A DNA stretch of 64,000 nt from Nitrospirota bacterium (GCA_040757335.1 JBFLXB010000018.1:1-64000); one strand, 5' to 3'. Shown: positions 45,546 through 56,341, numbered from the stretch's first letter. Translations and numbers: made by a program. The notes: generated by a model not told the origin, from the sequence alone.

Positions 45546-46285
45546 GACAGCGCCGCGCGATGGGCTTCCAACCGGTCGTGGAGGCCCCAGGGGTTGCGCC
45601 GAACGATCCATCGTGGGACCAGGAAGAACAGGAGCACCAAGACCCCGCCCAGGAGAAACACCGCAGTGGAATTCGAAAAGATCCCGCTGCCGAAATAGTT
45701 GACGACGAAGGTCGCGGGAATCATGCCGAGGAGCGTGGCGAGAGCGAACCCTCGGACCGACAAACGGGTCAGCCCCGCGCCGTAACTGACCAGATCGAAT
45801 GAGAAGATCGGCAGCAAGCGCGAGATCAGAATCGCCGTGAAGAGATGGTGTTCGGCGCAGCGAGGACAGAACCCCACTTCGCGCCCAAAGAACCGGACGA
45901 TCGCGTCTCGGCCGAGCGCGCGCCCGATGCCGAAACAAATCAGCGCGCCGGCTTCGGCCCCCAGCACGGAATACACCGTCCCCCAGAGCGGACCAAACAC
46001 CGCTCCCGCCGAGGCGCTGAGCGGAAAACTGGGAATCGGGCTGATAACCACCGCCGCCGCCATCGCGATGATGAGCGCAACGGGCGCCAGCACGCCAAGA
46101 CCCTGCAGGAACGGCACCAGTCGTGTGAGATCGACCCACTCCGCCAAACCGCCCAGCCAGGCAAGGCCCGCCAGAATCGCCGCCACCAGGCCGAGCCCGA
46201 CCAGGCGGATCGAGCGCGACCAGCCGGTCGCCGGGCTGCCGGTCGTGTCGATGGGACAGGTGTCGGTGGACGCCACGGGACTCAT
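45542..46285 (-). CDS. VTT-domain (TVP38/TMEM64, DedA-like) membrane protein 1
   Basis: The protein has 247 residues. The N-terminus has a TM helix, then the VTT core: ISPIPSFPLSASAGAVFGPLWGTVY, GAEAGALICFGIGRALGRDAI, LISRLLPIFSFDLVSYGAGLTRL and a final hydrophobic helix. These proteins are lipid scramblase or undecaprenyl-phosphate flippase-like. Its ATG overlaps the guanylyltransferase stop (ATGA). A second VTT gene lies at 47491. Confidence 0.82.
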   Translation of the reverse strand: MSPVASTDTCPIDTTGSPATGWSRSIRLVGLGLVAAILAGLAWLGGLAEWVDLTRLVPFLQGLGVLAPVALIIAMAAAVVISPIPSFPLSASAGAVFGPLWGTVYSVLGAEAGALICFGIGRALGRDAIVRFFGREVGFCPRCAEHHLFTAILISRLLPIFSFDLVSYGAGLTRLSVRGFALATLLGMIPATFVVNYFGSGIFSNSTAVFLLGGVLVLLFFLVPRWIVRRNPWGLHDRLEAHRAALS

Positions 46286-47235
46286 GCGTGAAGGGCGGCC
46301 GGCATGTCGGCGCGCTCCGCGTACGGCGAAACGGGACGGCGCAGGGACAACCCGTAGCGATCGAGCGTCTCGACGATCCGCTCTGCCCGTCCCCAATCGC
46401 TCCAGCCGATTCCCTCGACCGGGAGCACGAAAAGTCGGTTGGCGGTCTTTTGAAACAGATCGCGCGAGATATTCATCGACTCCATCCGCGCGTACATCCC
46501 GCGCAGGATCGCCGGCTCGCTCGGCATCCCGATGTTGTAAGAGAGCACATCGAAATACGCCACCATATGGGGCGCGACGTCGCGGGCCATGGCATAGAGG
46601 GTGGCGGCCTTGGCCACGAACACGAGCGTGTTCCACAGATAGCCGTTGCGCAGAAAGACGTCGCCGCGATTGGGTCCTGGCTTTTCGCAGAAGGAACGGA
46701 CCTTCAAGGCCATGGACCCGTCCGCAGTGGGTACGCGGCCGCCGGGCGCAATCCACCCGTAGTCCGACTCCGGAGCGTCCGGCTTGACCCCCAGCAGCAC
46801 CAATTTGTCGGGATACTGCTCGACGGCACTCACCCCCGCTCGCACGTACTCCATAAACTTCGCCTCGTCCCAGACAAAATGGTCGGATGGAAACACCGCG
46901 ACGGTCGCGTGGGGGTCCCGTTTCCGAATATGAGTCAGCGGCAGCAGGATCCCAGGCAAGGTCTCCAGGTTGCGCGGTTGGGCGATCACCGTGCCCGTCG
47001 GCCGATCGCCGAGCTGTCGTGCGACGTGCTCGGCGTGGTCGGGACTGACTACCGTGAAGATGCGCTCGCGCGGGATCAGCATCTCGACTCGATCCAAGGT
47101 GTGCTGGAGCATCGAGCGGCGGCCGGTGAAGACGTGGTACTGCTTGGGACACGCGCGGCCTTCAAGCCGTTGAATGAATTGGTCCACACGGTGGCCGTTG
47201 CCTCCGGCTAAGACGATTGCCGATACCTGATCCAT
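46282..47235 (-). CDS. Mannose-1-phosphate guanylyltransferase-like NTP transferase
   Basis: The protein has 317 residues from the ATG at 47235 with GGGAGG upstream. It has the nucleotidyltransferase start AIVLAGGNGHRVDQFIQRLEG with CPKQYHVF (G-x-G-x-R/P-K-Q signature), the active-site VFPSDHF and FCEKPGPN. The C-terminus has EGIGWSDWGRAERIV, typical of GDP-mannose pyrophosphorylases without an isomerase domain. It makes GDP-mannose for polysaccharide or glycolipid. Overlaps with the VTT gene point to an envelope lipid-sugar role. Confidence 0.82.
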   Translation of the reverse strand: MDQVSAIVLAGGNGHRVDQFIQRLEGRACPKQYHVFTGRRSMLQHTLDRVEMLIPRERIFTVVSPDHAEHVARQLGDRPTGTVIAQPRNLETLPGILLPLTHIRKRDPHATVAVFPSDHFVWDEAKFMEYVRAGVSAVEQYPDKLVLLGVKPDAPESDYGWIAPGGRVPTADGSMALKVRSFCEKPGPNRGDVFLRNGYLWNTLVFVAKAATLYAMARDVAPHMVAYFDVLSYNIGMPSEPAILRGMYARMESMNISRDLFQKTANRLFVLPVEGIGWSDWGRAERIVETLDRYGLSLRRPVSPYAERADMPAALHA

Positions 47236-47258
47236 GCCCCCCTCCCGTATTTCGAAAC

Positions 47259-47482
47259 GGCTGCTGAAAAAGTCCATCTACTGCGTACTCGGTCGTCTCC
47301 CGGCCGCCTCACCGCCTTGGCGGCGCGCGTGGCTTGGCGCCACGCCTTCGTGGCGCCACTCGCCCTCACGTACAACCCAGTACGCTCCCGTTTCCTTCTC
47401 CCTGCGGCCTTGCGACCCACCTCCAAGAAATCAAATGCTGGAAGTCCCCGAAGGGGGCAGCTGGAGCTTTTTGAGCAGCCTG
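47259..47482. mobile_element. MITE-like non-coding repeat element
   Basis: Outer ends GGCTGCTGAAAAAGTCC (47259-47275) and the reverse complement CAGGCTGCTCAAAAAGCTC (47482-47464) pair at GGCTGCT(G/C)AAAAAG. Inside are strong hairpins, CCGCC-TT-GGCGG (47312-47323) and GGCGCCACG-CCTT-CGTGGCGCC (47336-47357), but no gene. Ends of this GGCTGCTGAAAAAG type are widespread in bacterial genomes. The element lies between the guanylyltransferase start and the second VTT stop. Confidence 0.6.
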
Positions 47483-47490
47483 CAGGGCCT

Positions 47491-48249
47491 CTATGCCACC
47501 GCCGGTTTCTTGAGTTTTTGATACACCACTGGCACCAGCGCCAGGATTCCTAACAGGACGAAGGACCCCAGGACCCCCGGCGAAGCCACGTCTTTGAGCG
47601 AATTGATCGTGCCCAACTGGCTGCCCGCATTGCTGAACACGACGCTCCCGGGAAGAATCCCGATGGCGGTCGCCAGCACGTAGGTCGAAAGCCGAATCCG
47701 CGTCAGGCCCGAGGCCAGGTTGACCAGAAAGAACGGAAAGAGCGGAATCAACCGCAGGGTCAACAGGTAGTGAAAGGCGTTCCGATCGAATCCCCGCTGG
47801 ATCGACTCCAACTTCGCCCCAAACTTGCGCTGGATGCCGTCTCGAAAGAGATACCGCGCCGCGAGAAACGCGAGCGTCGCCCCTGAGGTGGCCGCGAGAT
47901 TGACGTAGACCGTTCCCAGCACCGTCCCGAACAAGAATCCCGCGCTCAAGGTCAGGACCGCGGCGCCGGGCAGAGACAACGCGGTCTGGAGGCAATAGAC
48001 GGCAATGAAGAGCAGAACGGTTGCGGCATAGTTCGCCTCGGTATACGCGCGCAGCGCGTCCTTGTTCTCCTTGAGCGACGCGAGCGTGAGATACTGCCCG
48101 GCATCGAAATAGAAGAAGGCCGCCACGCCGATCGCAAACACGGCGAGGAGGGCGACCTTCCCGACCGGAAGCGTTCGCTGTGTCGCCGGAGCGGCATGCG
48201 CGCTCATGGGTTGATCGCGGTCCTCGGTTAGTTCAAGCTTGATGTCCAT
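47491..48249 (-). CDS. VTT-domain membrane protein 2
   Basis: The protein has 252 residues. One N-terminal TM helix (VALLAVFAIGVAAFFYF) precedes the VTT core: LSLPGAAVLTLSAGFLFGTVLGTVYVNLAATSGATLAF, FHYLLTLRLIPLFPFFLVNLASGLT and SVVFSNAGSQLGTINSL (given in pieces). It belongs to the TVP38/TMEM64 group and is more like cyanobacterial homologues than VTT 1. A mercuric-reductase-like flavoprotein lies about 3 kb further on. The start at 48249 has AAGGGG upstream. Confidence 0.82.
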   Translation of the reverse strand: MDIKLELTEDRDQPMSAHAAPATQRTLPVGKVALLAVFAIGVAAFFYFDAGQYLTLASLKENKDALRAYTEANYAATVLLFIAVYCLQTALSLPGAAVLTLSAGFLFGTVLGTVYVNLAATSGATLAFLAARYLFRDGIQRKFGAKLESIQRGFDRNAFHYLLTLRLIPLFPFFLVNLASGLTRIRLSTYVLATAIGILPGSVVFSNAGSQLGTINSLKDVASPGVLGSFVLLGILALVPVVYQKLKKPAVA

Positions 48250-48329
48250 GGGATTCCCCTTCGCCAATCGGCATGCGCACGTTGCGAGGTATGGTCTCGG
48301 CCTCGACTCATTCGTTACAGCAGGCACCG

Positions 48330-50321
48330 CTACCCGTTCTCCGTGGCCACCCAGGCGCGGAGCACTTCCGCCACGGTCCACGCCTGGGCGATGCACCCCC
48401 GCGGCGTAAACGGCGCGTCGCCGTCGAAGATTTCGCTCATGCTCCCGACCCCGTGGGCGAGCAAGTGGGCGGCGATCGGCTCCAGGAACTCGCGAGCCCG
48501 GGTCGGGTCGCGGTAGACCCGCAGATGGGCAAGGACGAACGGCCCGATGAGCCAGCCCCAGACGGTCCCCTGATGGTAGGCGCCGTCCCGGCTCCGGGGA
48601 TCTCCCCCGTAGCGGCCCTGATACTGAGGGTGGTCGGATGCGAGACTGCGCAGGCCGTGCGAGGTCAACAGGTTTCGCGCGCACGCGTCGACCACCGCGC
48701 GCTGCTGGGCGGGTCGAAGCGGGCTCTGCGGGAGCGAGACCGCGAGGAGTTGATTGGGACGCAGCGCGAGATCATCGCCTTCCGGACCGTCGATCACGTC
48801 GTAACAATAGCCCGCGGCCTCGTTCCAGAAACGCGCGAATCCCGACTGCACCCGCGCGGCCATCGCCTCGTATTCCTCGACGGGCTTACCCAGCCGTCGG
48901 GCGAACTCCGCCATCGAACACAGCGCGTTGTACCACAGGGCGTTGATTTCGATCGGCTTGCCGATCCGCGGGGTGACGACCCAGTCCCCCACTTTGGCGT
49001 CCATCCAGGTGAGCTGTACCCCCGGCTCACCTGCGTAGAGCAAACCGTCCCGCGCATCCATCCCGATGCGGTAGCGCGTGCCGCGCACGTGCCAGACGAG
49101 GATCTCCTGCAGCACCGGGAAGAGCCGGCGGAGTCCGTCGGCGTCGCCGGTAGCGTCGTAATACGCGCGGACGGCGTCCACGTACCAGAGCGTCGCGTCC
49201 ACGGTGTTGTACTCGGGCGTTTCGCCGGCGTCGGGGAAGCGGTTGGGGAGCATGCCGCGATCCACGTACCGGGCGAACGTGGAAAGAATGGAGAACGCGA
49301 CGTCGGGGCGGCCGGTCGAGAGCGTGAGCCCCGGCAGGCTGATCATCGTATCGCGGCCCCAGTCCCCGAACCAGTGGTACCCCGCAATAATCGTGTGGCC
49401 TTCGCTCCCGTCTGCGAGCGGGCGGTCCACGACGAATTGGTCGGCGGCGAGCACGAGATGGGACACCCACGCAGGAGGCCCGTTCGCCCGGGGGGCTCTC
49501 GTTTTTTCCCAACGCCGGATCAACTGCTGTTCGTGCGCTCGACGCGACTCCAGCGCGGCCCGACCGTCGAGATCCGGTTTCTCATCCACGCTCGCGACGA
49601 ACGTCACGGCCTGCTCGGGTTCCAGCGTCACCTGGAAAGTCGCGACGTGGAGGTGGTCCTCCCGGTGATCGAGCCCGCGCGCGCGCTCGATGGCGAGGTC
49701 AAAGCCGACGTACCATTCGTGTGTCGGCGCGGCATCGGCGCGGTCGCTGAGGAGATACACCGGAGCGGCTCCGTGGAACGCGGTCACGCCGATCCCCTGC
49801 GTGACGGGCTCGACCCGCATCTGCCAGCCGTTCCCGTGGGTCGTCCCGTGGTAGTCACGGTAGTTGACAAGCGCCTGAACGGTGAGGGTCATGGGCTTCG
49901 TGGCCCGACGGAGCTCGTACCGCACATACGTGGTGTTGGCGCCCTGCTGCATCCAGATCCGCTTCTCGAGGACCGCATCGCCCACCGCAAAACGCCAGAC
50001 CGGCACGAGACCGTCGAGGAAGAAGCGTTCGATGTGGCGATAGCCGTGCGGATCGATCGTCCCGTCCGCCCAGCGGTTGGCGAACAGCGGATAGCGACGA
50101 CCATCGTACTCCGCCGTCTCGTCGAGCTTGGCCACCACCAGCGTCCGCCCCAGCGGGGGGTTGAGCGCGGCGACGAGGAGGCCGTGGTAACGGCGCGTCA
50201 GCAGGCCCGCCACCGCTCCCGAGGCGTACCCGCCGATGCCGTTGGTGACCAACCACTCCCGCGCCTCGACCGACGCGAGTTCGCCGCAGATGTCTCGTGC
50301 GAACCCAATGCCGCCGTTCAT
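48330..50321 (-). CDS. Amylo-alpha-1,6-glucosidase-like glycogen debranching enzyme
   Basis: The protein has 663 residues; the ATG at 50321 overlaps the stop of the larger glucosidase (ATGA). The N-terminal domain (1-230; [36 protein letters not shown]) matches GDE_N. The C-terminal (alpha/alpha)6 domain has [21 protein letters not shown] (about 345), [15 protein letters not shown] and [17 protein letters not shown]. This is the archaeal/bacterial GDE type (GH133) acting on alpha-1,6 branches. It is cytosolic. Confidence 0.9.
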   Translation of the reverse strand: MNGGIGFARDICGELASVEAREWLVTNGIGGYASGAVAGLLTRRYHGLLVAALNPPLGRTLVVAKLDETAEYDGRRYPLFANRWADGTIDPHGYRHIERFFLDGLVPVWRFAVGDAVLEKRIWMQQGANTTYVRYELRRATKPMTLTVQALVNYRDYHGTTHGNGWQMRVEPVTQGIGVTAFHGAAPVYLLSDRADAAPTHEWYVGFDLAIERARGLDHREDHLHVATFQVTLEPEQAVTFVASVDEKPDLDGRAALESRRAHEQQLIRRWEKTRAPRANGPPAWVSHLVLAADQFVVDRPLADGSEGHTIIAGYHWFGDWGRDTMISLPGLTLSTGRPDVAFSILSTFARYVDRGMLPNRFPDAGETPEYNTVDATLWYVDAVRAYYDATGDADGLRRLFPVLQEILVWHVRGTRYRIGMDARDGLLYAGEPGVQLTWMDAKVGDWVVTPRIGKPIEINALWYNALCSMAEFARRLGKPVEEYEAMAARVQSGFARFWNEAAGYCYDVIDGPEGDDLALRPNQLLAVSLPQSPLRPAQQRAVVDACARNLLTSHGLRSLASDHPQYQGRYGGDPRSRDGAYHQGTVWGWLIGPFVLAHLRVYRDPTRAREFLEPIAAHLLAHGVGSMSEIFDGDAPFTPRGCIAQAWTVAEVLRAWVATENG

Positions 50322-53032
50322 GTCCGAACCTTTTTGATCAGCTCCGGCGCCTTGTGCCGCCCGCAGTACTCGCCGCACTGCTGGATCAACTTGGCGACCA
50401 ACCCGGTCCACCCGGTTTGGTGGCTCGCGCCGATGCCCGCCCCGTTGTCCCCGTGAAAGTACTCGTAGAACAGGATCAGATCGTGCCAGTGGGGATCGGT
50501 TTGAAAGGTCGCACTCCCCCCGAAGACCGGCCTCCGACCGGAGCCGTCTTCGATGAAGATCCCTATCAGCCGGTGGGATAATTCGGCCGCAACCTCCCAC
50601 AGGTTGAGCATCTTCCCCGATCCGGTGGGACACTCGACCTGAAAGTCGTCGCCCAGGTAGTAGTGAAACTTCTGGAGTGACTCCACAATCAGGTAATTCA
50701 CGGGGTACCACACCGGACCGCGCCAGTTCGAGTTCCCACCGAAGAGACCACTGGAAGATTCTGCCGGCTCGTACTCGACGCGGTGATACTGACCGTCGAC
50801 CCCGAACACGTACGGGCTCTCGGCGTGGTACCGCGACACGGAGCGGATCCCATAAGGTCCCAAAAACTCCGTCTCGTCCAACATCCGGCGGAGGATCCGC
50901 GTCAGTTTCTCGGGATTCACGATCGAGAGGAGCCGGCGCTTGCCCACGCCCGGCGCCTCCAGGCTCGCGACGTTGCGGGAGAGGTCGGGACGATTATTGA
51001 CGAACCACTCGAGCCGCTTCCGGAATCCCGGCAGGGCGTCGACGACGTCGGGCTCCAGGGTCTCGATCGCGAACAGCGGGATGAGGCCCACCAACGACCG
51101 GACCTTGAGGGGTAACGCCGACCCGTCGGGCAGATGCAGCACATCGTGGTAGAAGCCGTCCTCATCGTCCCACAGACCGCTCGTCATCCCGCCCACGTGG
51201 TTCATCGCGTCGGCGATATAGAGGAAGTGCTCGAAGAACTTACTCGCGATGTCCTCGTAGCTCGGACGTTCTTTCGCCAGTTCGAGCGCGATGGTGAGCA
51301 TATTCAGGCAGTAGAACGCCATCCAACTCGTGCCGTCCGACTGCTCGAGGTGGCCGCCGGTCGGAAGCGGCGTGCTGCGATCAAACACCGAAATATTGTC
51401 CAGCCCCAGAAAGCCGCCCTGGAAGATGTTCCTTCCCTCGGCGTCTTTGCGGTTAACCCACCACGTGAAGTTCAGCAGCAGTTTCTGGAACACCCGCTCG
51501 AGAAAATGCCGGTCCGCCCGGCCGTACAGCTTCTTTTCGATCTTATAGATCCGCCACGCCGCCCACGCCTGTACCGGCGGGTTCACGTCGCCGAACGCCC
51601 ACTCGTACGCCGGGATCTGGCCGTTGGGGTGCATGTACCACTCGCGAGTCAGCAGCACGAGCTGGTGCTTGGCGAACTCGGGATCGATCATCGCGAGCGG
51701 GATGACGTGGAAGGCCAAGTCCCACGCCGCGAACCAGGGATACTCCCACTTGTCCGGCATGGAGAGGATGTCGTCATTATAGAGGTGCGTCCACTCGCGG
51801 TTGCGGCCGTTGCGGCGGGAATCCGGCGGGGGTGGAGGCCCCGGATCGCCCTTGAGCCAGTCTTCAACCACGTAGTGGTAGTACTGCTTGTTCCACAGCA
51901 TGCCCGCGAACGCCTGGCGCTGCACGTTGCGCATGTCCTCGGACAGGGTGTCCGGAGTGACCCGGGCGTAGAACTCGTCGGCCTCGCGGAGGCGGTCCGT
52001 CATCGTGTCCTCAAACCCCACGCCAAACGGCGACGCGAGGCGGGCCGCGGGGCTCAGTCGCAGGTGGATCGTCTGCTCGGCCCCCGGCGGGGTCCTCAGC
52101 ACGTAATGCGCCCCCGCCTTGCTGCCGACTTGGTCGGGGTTCACGGCGTCCGCCCGCCCATGCACGAGATAGTCGTTGATGCCGTCTTTGGCGTAGCGGG
52201 ACGCCCCCTGCACGCCGAAAAGCCGGGCATCGTTGGTCTCGTTCTCCGTGAACAGCAGCTCGGTCGGTCCCTCGCAATACAGCCAACGCATACCCAACGT
52301 CGGGTGCGCGGCTTCGATCATGCGGAACCGCCCGTCGGTCGCGAGTTCCCGCAAGGTGGGCTTGTCTCCCCTCTCCTCGCTTGTCGATCCATTGGCCGAT
52401 TTCCAGGACCATGTGTTGCGAAACCACAGGGTTGGGACCAGGTGCAAGACGGCATCCTCCGGCCCCCGATTGATCGCTCGGATGCGGATCAGCACATCGT
52501 CCGGCGACGCCTTGAAATACTCGACCAGCACGTCCCAATACCGATCGTCGTCGAACGCGCCGGTCTCAAGGAGCTCGGCCTCCCGATGGGCCCTGCCGCG
52601 GCGCGCGTTCTCGTGGACCAGGTGCGCGTACGGAAACTCCCGGTGCGGGTACTTGTAGAGGTACTTCATGTACGAGTGCGTCGGCGTGTTGTCGAGGTAA
52701 AAGTAGTACTCCTTGACGTCTTCGCCGTGGTTGCCCTCGCTGCCCGTGAGCCCGAACAGGCGCTCCTTGAGAATCGGATCGCGGCCGTTCCAGAGCGCGA
52801 GCGAGAAGCACAGCCGCTGGTGGTTGTCGGAGATCCCAGCAATGCCGTCCTCGCCCCACCGGTAGGCGCGGGAGCGCGCCTGCTCGTGGGTCAAATAGTC
52901 CCAGGCCGTGCCGTGGGGGCTATAGTCCTCGCGCACCGTTCCCCACTGCCGCTCGCTCAGATACGGTCCCCAACGTCGCCAGTGGGCCTTTTTCGTCCGC
53001 GCGTCTTCGAGGCGTTGCTCTTCCTGCGTCAT
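50318..53032 (-). CDS. GH63-type glucosidase
   Basis: The protein has 904 residues. I chose the ATG at 53032 over a TTG seven codons earlier. It has an N-terminal beta domain and a C-terminal (alpha/alpha)6 domain with [55 protein letters not shown] and [17 protein letters not shown], as in GH63 bacterial glucosidases. Its substrate could be trehalose-, mannosylglycerate- or glucosylglycerate-type compounds. It is coupled to the debranching enzyme, so the pair probably works on one glucan or compatible solute. Confidence 0.88.
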   Translation of the reverse strand: MTQEEQRLEDARTKKAHWRRWGPYLSERQWGTVREDYSPHGTAWDYLTHEQARSRAYRWGEDGIAGISDNHQRLCFSLALWNGRDPILKERLFGLTGSEGNHGEDVKEYYFYLDNTPTHSYMKYLYKYPHREFPYAHLVHENARRGRAHREAELLETGAFDDDRYWDVLVEYFKASPDDVLIRIRAINRGPEDAVLHLVPTLWFRNTWSWKSANGSTSEERGDKPTLRELATDGRFRMIEAAHPTLGMRWLYCEGPTELLFTENETNDARLFGVQGASRYAKDGINDYLVHGRADAVNPDQVGSKAGAHYVLRTPPGAEQTIHLRLSPAARLASPFGVGFEDTMTDRLREADEFYARVTPDTLSEDMRNVQRQAFAGMLWNKQYYHYVVEDWLKGDPGPPPPPDSRRNGRNREWTHLYNDDILSMPDKWEYPWFAAWDLAFHVIPLAMIDPEFAKHQLVLLTREWYMHPNGQIPAYEWAFGDVNPPVQAWAAWRIYKIEKKLYGRADRHFLERVFQKLLLNFTWWVNRKDAEGRNIFQGGFLGLDNISVFDRSTPLPTGGHLEQSDGTSWMAFYCLNMLTIALELAKERPSYEDIASKFFEHFLYIADAMNHVGGMTSGLWDDEDGFYHDVLHLPDGSALPLKVRSLVGLIPLFAIETLEPDVVDALPGFRKRLEWFVNNRPDLSRNVASLEAPGVGKRRLLSIVNPEKLTRILRRMLDETEFLGPYGIRSVSRYHAESPYVFGVDGQYHRVEYEPAESSSGLFGGNSNWRGPVWYPVNYLIVESLQKFHYYLGDDFQVECPTGSGKMLNLWEVAAELSHRLIGIFIEDGSGRRPVFGGSATFQTDPHWHDLILFYEYFHGDNGAGIGASHQTGWTGLVAKLIQQCGEYCGRHKAPELIKKVRT

Positions 53033-53072
53033 GGCCACACCATCCTTCTGCAAGAGGGCCGAAGCGTCCTGG

Positions 53073-53243
53073 TCACGAGACGAGGGCGTAGTCGGCGGAT
53101 CGGCGATTCCGTACGATCAGCGGATCGACAATCTCGCCGCAGACGAGACAACGCCTCCCATAGAAATAGCCGTGACCAGAGTCATCCAAGAGGTCGTAGC
53201 ACTGATCGATCACCATCAAACCATTGCAGCGTGGACACGGCAT
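53073..53243 (-). CDS. Small zinc-ribbon protein, 56 residues
   Basis: This frame is too short for routine ORF calling. ATG 53243 has AGGAGG six bases upstream. The protein begins [13 protein letters not shown] and continues [14 protein letters not shown], giving C-x2-C twice, a zinc ribbon. It ends at a TGA at 53073, 40 bases before the glucosidase start. Small ribbons like this often serve as regulators or RNA-binding accessory proteins. No other gene lies between it and the zf-HC2 gene at 53548. Confidence 0.75.
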   Translation of the reverse strand: MPCPRCNGLMVIDQCYDLLDDSGHGYFYGRRCLVCGEIVDPLIVRNRRSADYALVS

Positions 53244-53547
53244 GGCATCCCTCCTGAACGTGCGCCTTCGCGCAGATCGCGGGACAACGCTGAGCCATCC
53301 CCCGCGTGCGCGACTCTCGATGACATAGTCCGAAGCCGTGGCGGTTCGTTACAGTTAGTTGACCGCCAATCCACAAACTCGCTCGCGGGCACTGGGCAAC
53401 GCCTCTCGCCCGCGGGGGATCCTTTCGTCGGCAGGTCTGTAACATTCTGGCCGTCAGCGAGACCAACTGACGAGTCCCGCTGCACTGTGCGCGGTTACGA
53501 GTCCGGCGCGACTTGGAGAACTACCTACGAACGGAGGAGACCGCCCG

Positions 53548-53847
53548 ATGACCCGACGGGAGCTGTGGTACCATGTTCTTAACCACGTGGGAACGAAGGT
53601 GACGTGCAAGCACATCACAGAAGTCATCACCGACTATCTTGAGGGAAAACTCGGCCTGGTCGATCGGCTTCGCTTCCAACTCCATCTCGGGGTCTGCCTG
53701 GGGTGCCGCCGCTACCTCCGCCAGATGAGACAGACCGTTCATACCCTGGGCCAGTTGCCGCCCGAGCCCATGCCGCCCGCTGTACGCGACGAACTGCTCC
53801 GCCGGTTCCAAACCTGGAAAACCACCCGCCCCGGATCCTCCGCGTAA
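53548..53847 (+). CDS. zf-HC2 anti-sigma-like zinc-finger protein, paralogue
   Basis: The protein has 99 residues with GGAGGAG upstream of the ATG. It has VTCKHITEVITDYLEG and the zinc motif HLGVCLGCRRYLRQM (H-x3-C-x2-C), strongly similar along its length to the protein at 24611. There is no sigma factor or TM helix nearby. It is on the opposite strand to both neighbours and so has its own promoter. Confidence 0.85.
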   Translation: MTRRELWYHVLNHVGTKVTCKHITEVITDYLEGKLGLVDRLRFQLHLGVCLGCRRYLRQMRQTVHTLGQLPPEPMPPAVRDELLRRFQTWKTTRPGSSA

Positions 53848-53964
53848 CGCTCCTCGCATCGGCACGGACCCAGTATCGCAACCCCGTATGCCGCGTCGAT
53901 GACGACGCAGTGGTGTTTTGATGACGTCCGCTCACGCCCCCGGCGAGGATCGCGGAGCGTCTCC

Positions 53965-54654
53965 CTACGGTGAGAGCGGTTCGGCGGCCGACCGGGGATC
54001 CAACATACCGCTCCGGCCGCGCGGCGCCGGACGGCTCGGGGAGAGCCCCCGGCTCCCATAGGCGAGGTACATGCGCGCACCGAGCAACGCGACCAAGAGC
54101 CCTGCGTAGATCAGCGGGGACCGGATGTCCGCCTTGACCAGCCAGAAGTAGTGTAAGACGCCACCGATTCCGATCAGATAGACCAACCGATGCAGCCTGC
54201 GCCACCTCGCCCCTCCGAGGCGCGCAATCATGCGATTGGTTGAGGTGACGGCCAGCGGGATCAGGAGCACAAAGCTTGCCATGCCCACGGTGATGAACGG
54301 CCGTTTGATCACGTCCTTCACGATGTCCTCCACGGCGAAGAATTGGTCCACGCCCACGTACATCATCAGGTGAAGGCATCCGTAGAAAAAGGCGAACAGG
54401 CCCAGCATCCGCCGGAACAGGATGAGTCGGCTGCAGCCTGGCAGGCGCCGAGCCGGTGTGACCGCCAACGAGATCAGCAGGAAGTTGAGCGCCCAGACCC
54501 CGGTTCGCCGGACCGCGGTCTCGATGGGATTCGCTCCCAAGTTCCCGCTCACGCCGTCCCACACCAGCCAGAGCAACGGGACAAGACACAACCCGAAGAC
54601 CGCCGGCTTGATCCCTGGCGTCGTCCACCCATTCCTGAAGAGCCGCTTATTCAT
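53965..54654 (-). CDS. msrQ: MsrQ, heme-binding membrane subunit of methionine sulfoxide reductase
   Basis: The protein has 229 residues and about six TM helices. It has TAVRRTGVWALNFLLISLAVTPAR, RRMLGLFAFFYGCLHLMMYV (heme-ligand His in helix), RPFITVGMASFVLLIPLAVTS and RLHRLVYLIGIGGVLHYFWLVK, all features of MsrQ (YedZ). It passes quinol electrons to MsrP. The C-terminal ~30 residues are Arg/Pro-rich and not conserved. It follows msrP by 48 bases. Confidence 0.92.
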   Translation of the reverse strand: MNKRLFRNGWTTPGIKPAVFGLCLVPLLWLVWDGVSGNLGANPIETAVRRTGVWALNFLLISLAVTPARRLPGCSRLILFRRMLGLFAFFYGCLHLMMYVGVDQFFAVEDIVKDVIKRPFITVGMASFVLLIPLAVTSTNRMIARLGGARWRRLHRLVYLIGIGGVLHYFWLVKADIRSPLIYAGLLVALLGARMYLAYGSRGLSPSRPAPRGRSGMLDPRSAAEPLSP

Positions 54655-54702
54655 CGCATCCCCTTCCCCCTCGTCTCCTCGCGCGAGCCCCGCAGGAGGT
54701 GC

Positions 54703-55665
54703 TCAAAAGTTCTTGGCCAAGTCCATCCCGGCATACAAGGACGCGACCTGCTCCGCGTAGCCGTTGAACGGCAACGTCTTGCGCTTGATCCAGTCCCCGA
54801 TCCGGCGTTCCCGCGCCTGACTCCACCGCGGGTGGTCCACGGTCGGGTTCACGTTGGCGTAAAATCCATACTCTCGCGGATTGATCTCGGCCCACGTGGT
54901 TCTCGGCTCCCGCTCCACCAGGCGCATCTTGACGATCGACTTGATGCTCTTAAACCCGTACTTCCACGGGACGACCAACCGAAGCGGTGCGCCGTTCTGG
55001 TTGGGCAGGACCTCCCCGTAGAGCCCGACTGCCAGGATCGTCAGGGGGTGCATCGCCTCGTCCAACCGTAACCCCTCGACGTACGGCCAATCGAGGATAG
55101 GCGATCGTTGACCCGGCATCTGCGTGGGATCGTACAGGGCGGCGAACTCCACGTATCTGGCCTTAGAGGTCGGCTCTGCGCGCCTGATCACCTCGGCCAA
55201 CGGAAAGCCCACCCACGGAATCACCATCGACCAGGCCTCCACGCAGCGCAGCCGGTAGACGCGCTCCTCGAGCGCGTACGGCTTGATGAAATCTTCCAGC
55301 GCGTACACCGCCGGGCGCCTGACCTCGCCCTCCACTGCGATCGACCACGGTCGGGGCTTGAAGTCCCTCGCGAGTCGGGCGGGGTCCTGCTTGTCGGTGG
55401 AGAACTCGTAGAAGTTGTTATAGGACGTCACGCTGACGTACGGGGTCAACGCCTCGTCGGTCCCATAGGGACCTTTCGTGACGCCATCCAACTTTGCACC
55501 CGCCTTGGCCGGCGTGGGGCTCAGGCATCCCGGAATCAGGGTCATGGCGGCTCCGGCCACGGCGAGGCGCCCAACCGACTCCAGGAAACGGCGGCGGTTC
55601 ATCATGTAGACGGCATGAGGCGTGATGTCGGATGACTTCACATCAGGTGCGCGCCGAATCAGCAT
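54703..55665 (-). CDS. msrP: MsrP, molybdopterin periplasmic methionine sulfoxide reductase
   Basis: The protein has 320 residues. It starts [16 protein letters not shown], the usual MsrP lead, followed by the Tat motif [16 protein letters not shown]. It has the Mo-cofactor site [18 protein letters not shown] with the single Cys ligand. The later [17 protein letters not shown] and [13 protein letters not shown] complete the family. Periplasmic, it repairs oxidised methionine together with MsrQ. The start has GAGGGAT upstream. Confidence 0.94.
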   Translation of the reverse strand: MLIRRAPDVKSSDITPHAVYMMNRRRFLESVGRLAVAGAAMTLIPGCLSPTPAKAGAKLDGVTKGPYGTDEALTPYVSVTSYNNFYEFSTDKQDPARLARDFKPRPWSIAVEGEVRRPAVYALEDFIKPYALEERVYRLRCVEAWSMVIPWVGFPLAEVIRRAEPTSKARYVEFAALYDPTQMPGQRSPILDWPYVEGLRLDEAMHPLTILAVGLYGEVLPNQNGAPLRLVVPWKYGFKSIKSIVKMRLVEREPRTTWAEINPREYGFYANVNPTVDHPRWSQARERRIGDWIKRKTLPFNGYAEQVASLYAGMDLAKNF

Positions 55666-55704
55666 GGATCCCTCGTGTCCGGTCGCCTGGCCTAAGCCCA
55701 GGCT

Positions 55705-55734
55705 GTGTGATACGGTACCAAGGCCACATCACAC
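55705..55734. promoter_or_regulatory. GTGTGAT/ATCACAC inverted repeat upstream of msrP
   Basis: Two 7-base arms (55705-55711 and 55728-55734) are separated by 16 bases, 40 bases upstream of msrP. The repeat could bind a dimeric regulator of msrPQ; the Crp-like TGTGA half-site is suggestive only. Confidence 0.3.
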
Positions 55735-56341
55735 CGTCATCGCGCAGAGATGACGTGTTTGCGACATCCAACCCCGGCCTACCATCCCCATCGCAGCGCC
55801 CACCAGAGCGCCACGAGCTTGAGGCGTGCGACCGCCCCTAACGGTTGTGGGAGTGTATACATCGCCGCTCACCTTCTCTCGTCCCGTGTTGGGGTCCTTG
55901 CCTGTCCGTGTCCCATTTCCTCGGAGTCGAGGAGTGTGCGGGGCCTGCCCGTCCTGGGATCAGCCCACATTCCCGACCCCTCGACCCTCCACCCTATTGT
56001 CGCGGAGCCGCTCGAAACGTTACGGAGGTTGACATCCAGGACGAAGACACGCAACTAGCCGTAAGCAGGGCACAGGCCGCCTGAATAGACGACGGTCATG
56101 GTTTCTTAAGCGCTGAGTCTCGCCATGGCGCGCGACTCTCGCCCGGCCGATGGCCCGCTCACGCGAGCGCGATTTTCCGGCGAAACCGCGCCAGAGCGAC
56201 GGCGAAGAACGCCGCGCACTCTAAACTTTGCAGTTCCAGCGTGACGGAGTCCTGCTCAGAACGAGCCACACAAGAATGAACGAAGGAGATGGTTGCTTCC
56301 CGAGAATCCTCGAGAGTCCACTTGGACGATTGTCCCAACCC
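55735..56341. other. Stretch without a recognisable gene
   Basis: I see no supportable coding sequence, RNA gene or promoter here. Short frames lack ribosome sites and family features. It forms the boundary between the core block ending with msrP and the accessory region. Confidence 0.5.

Noticed and set aside
48273-50456. 727-codon plus-strand open frame (and others at 28927, 51134, 14867)
   Set aside because: All lie opposite well-supported minus-strand genes and show no recognisable domain or ribosome site.
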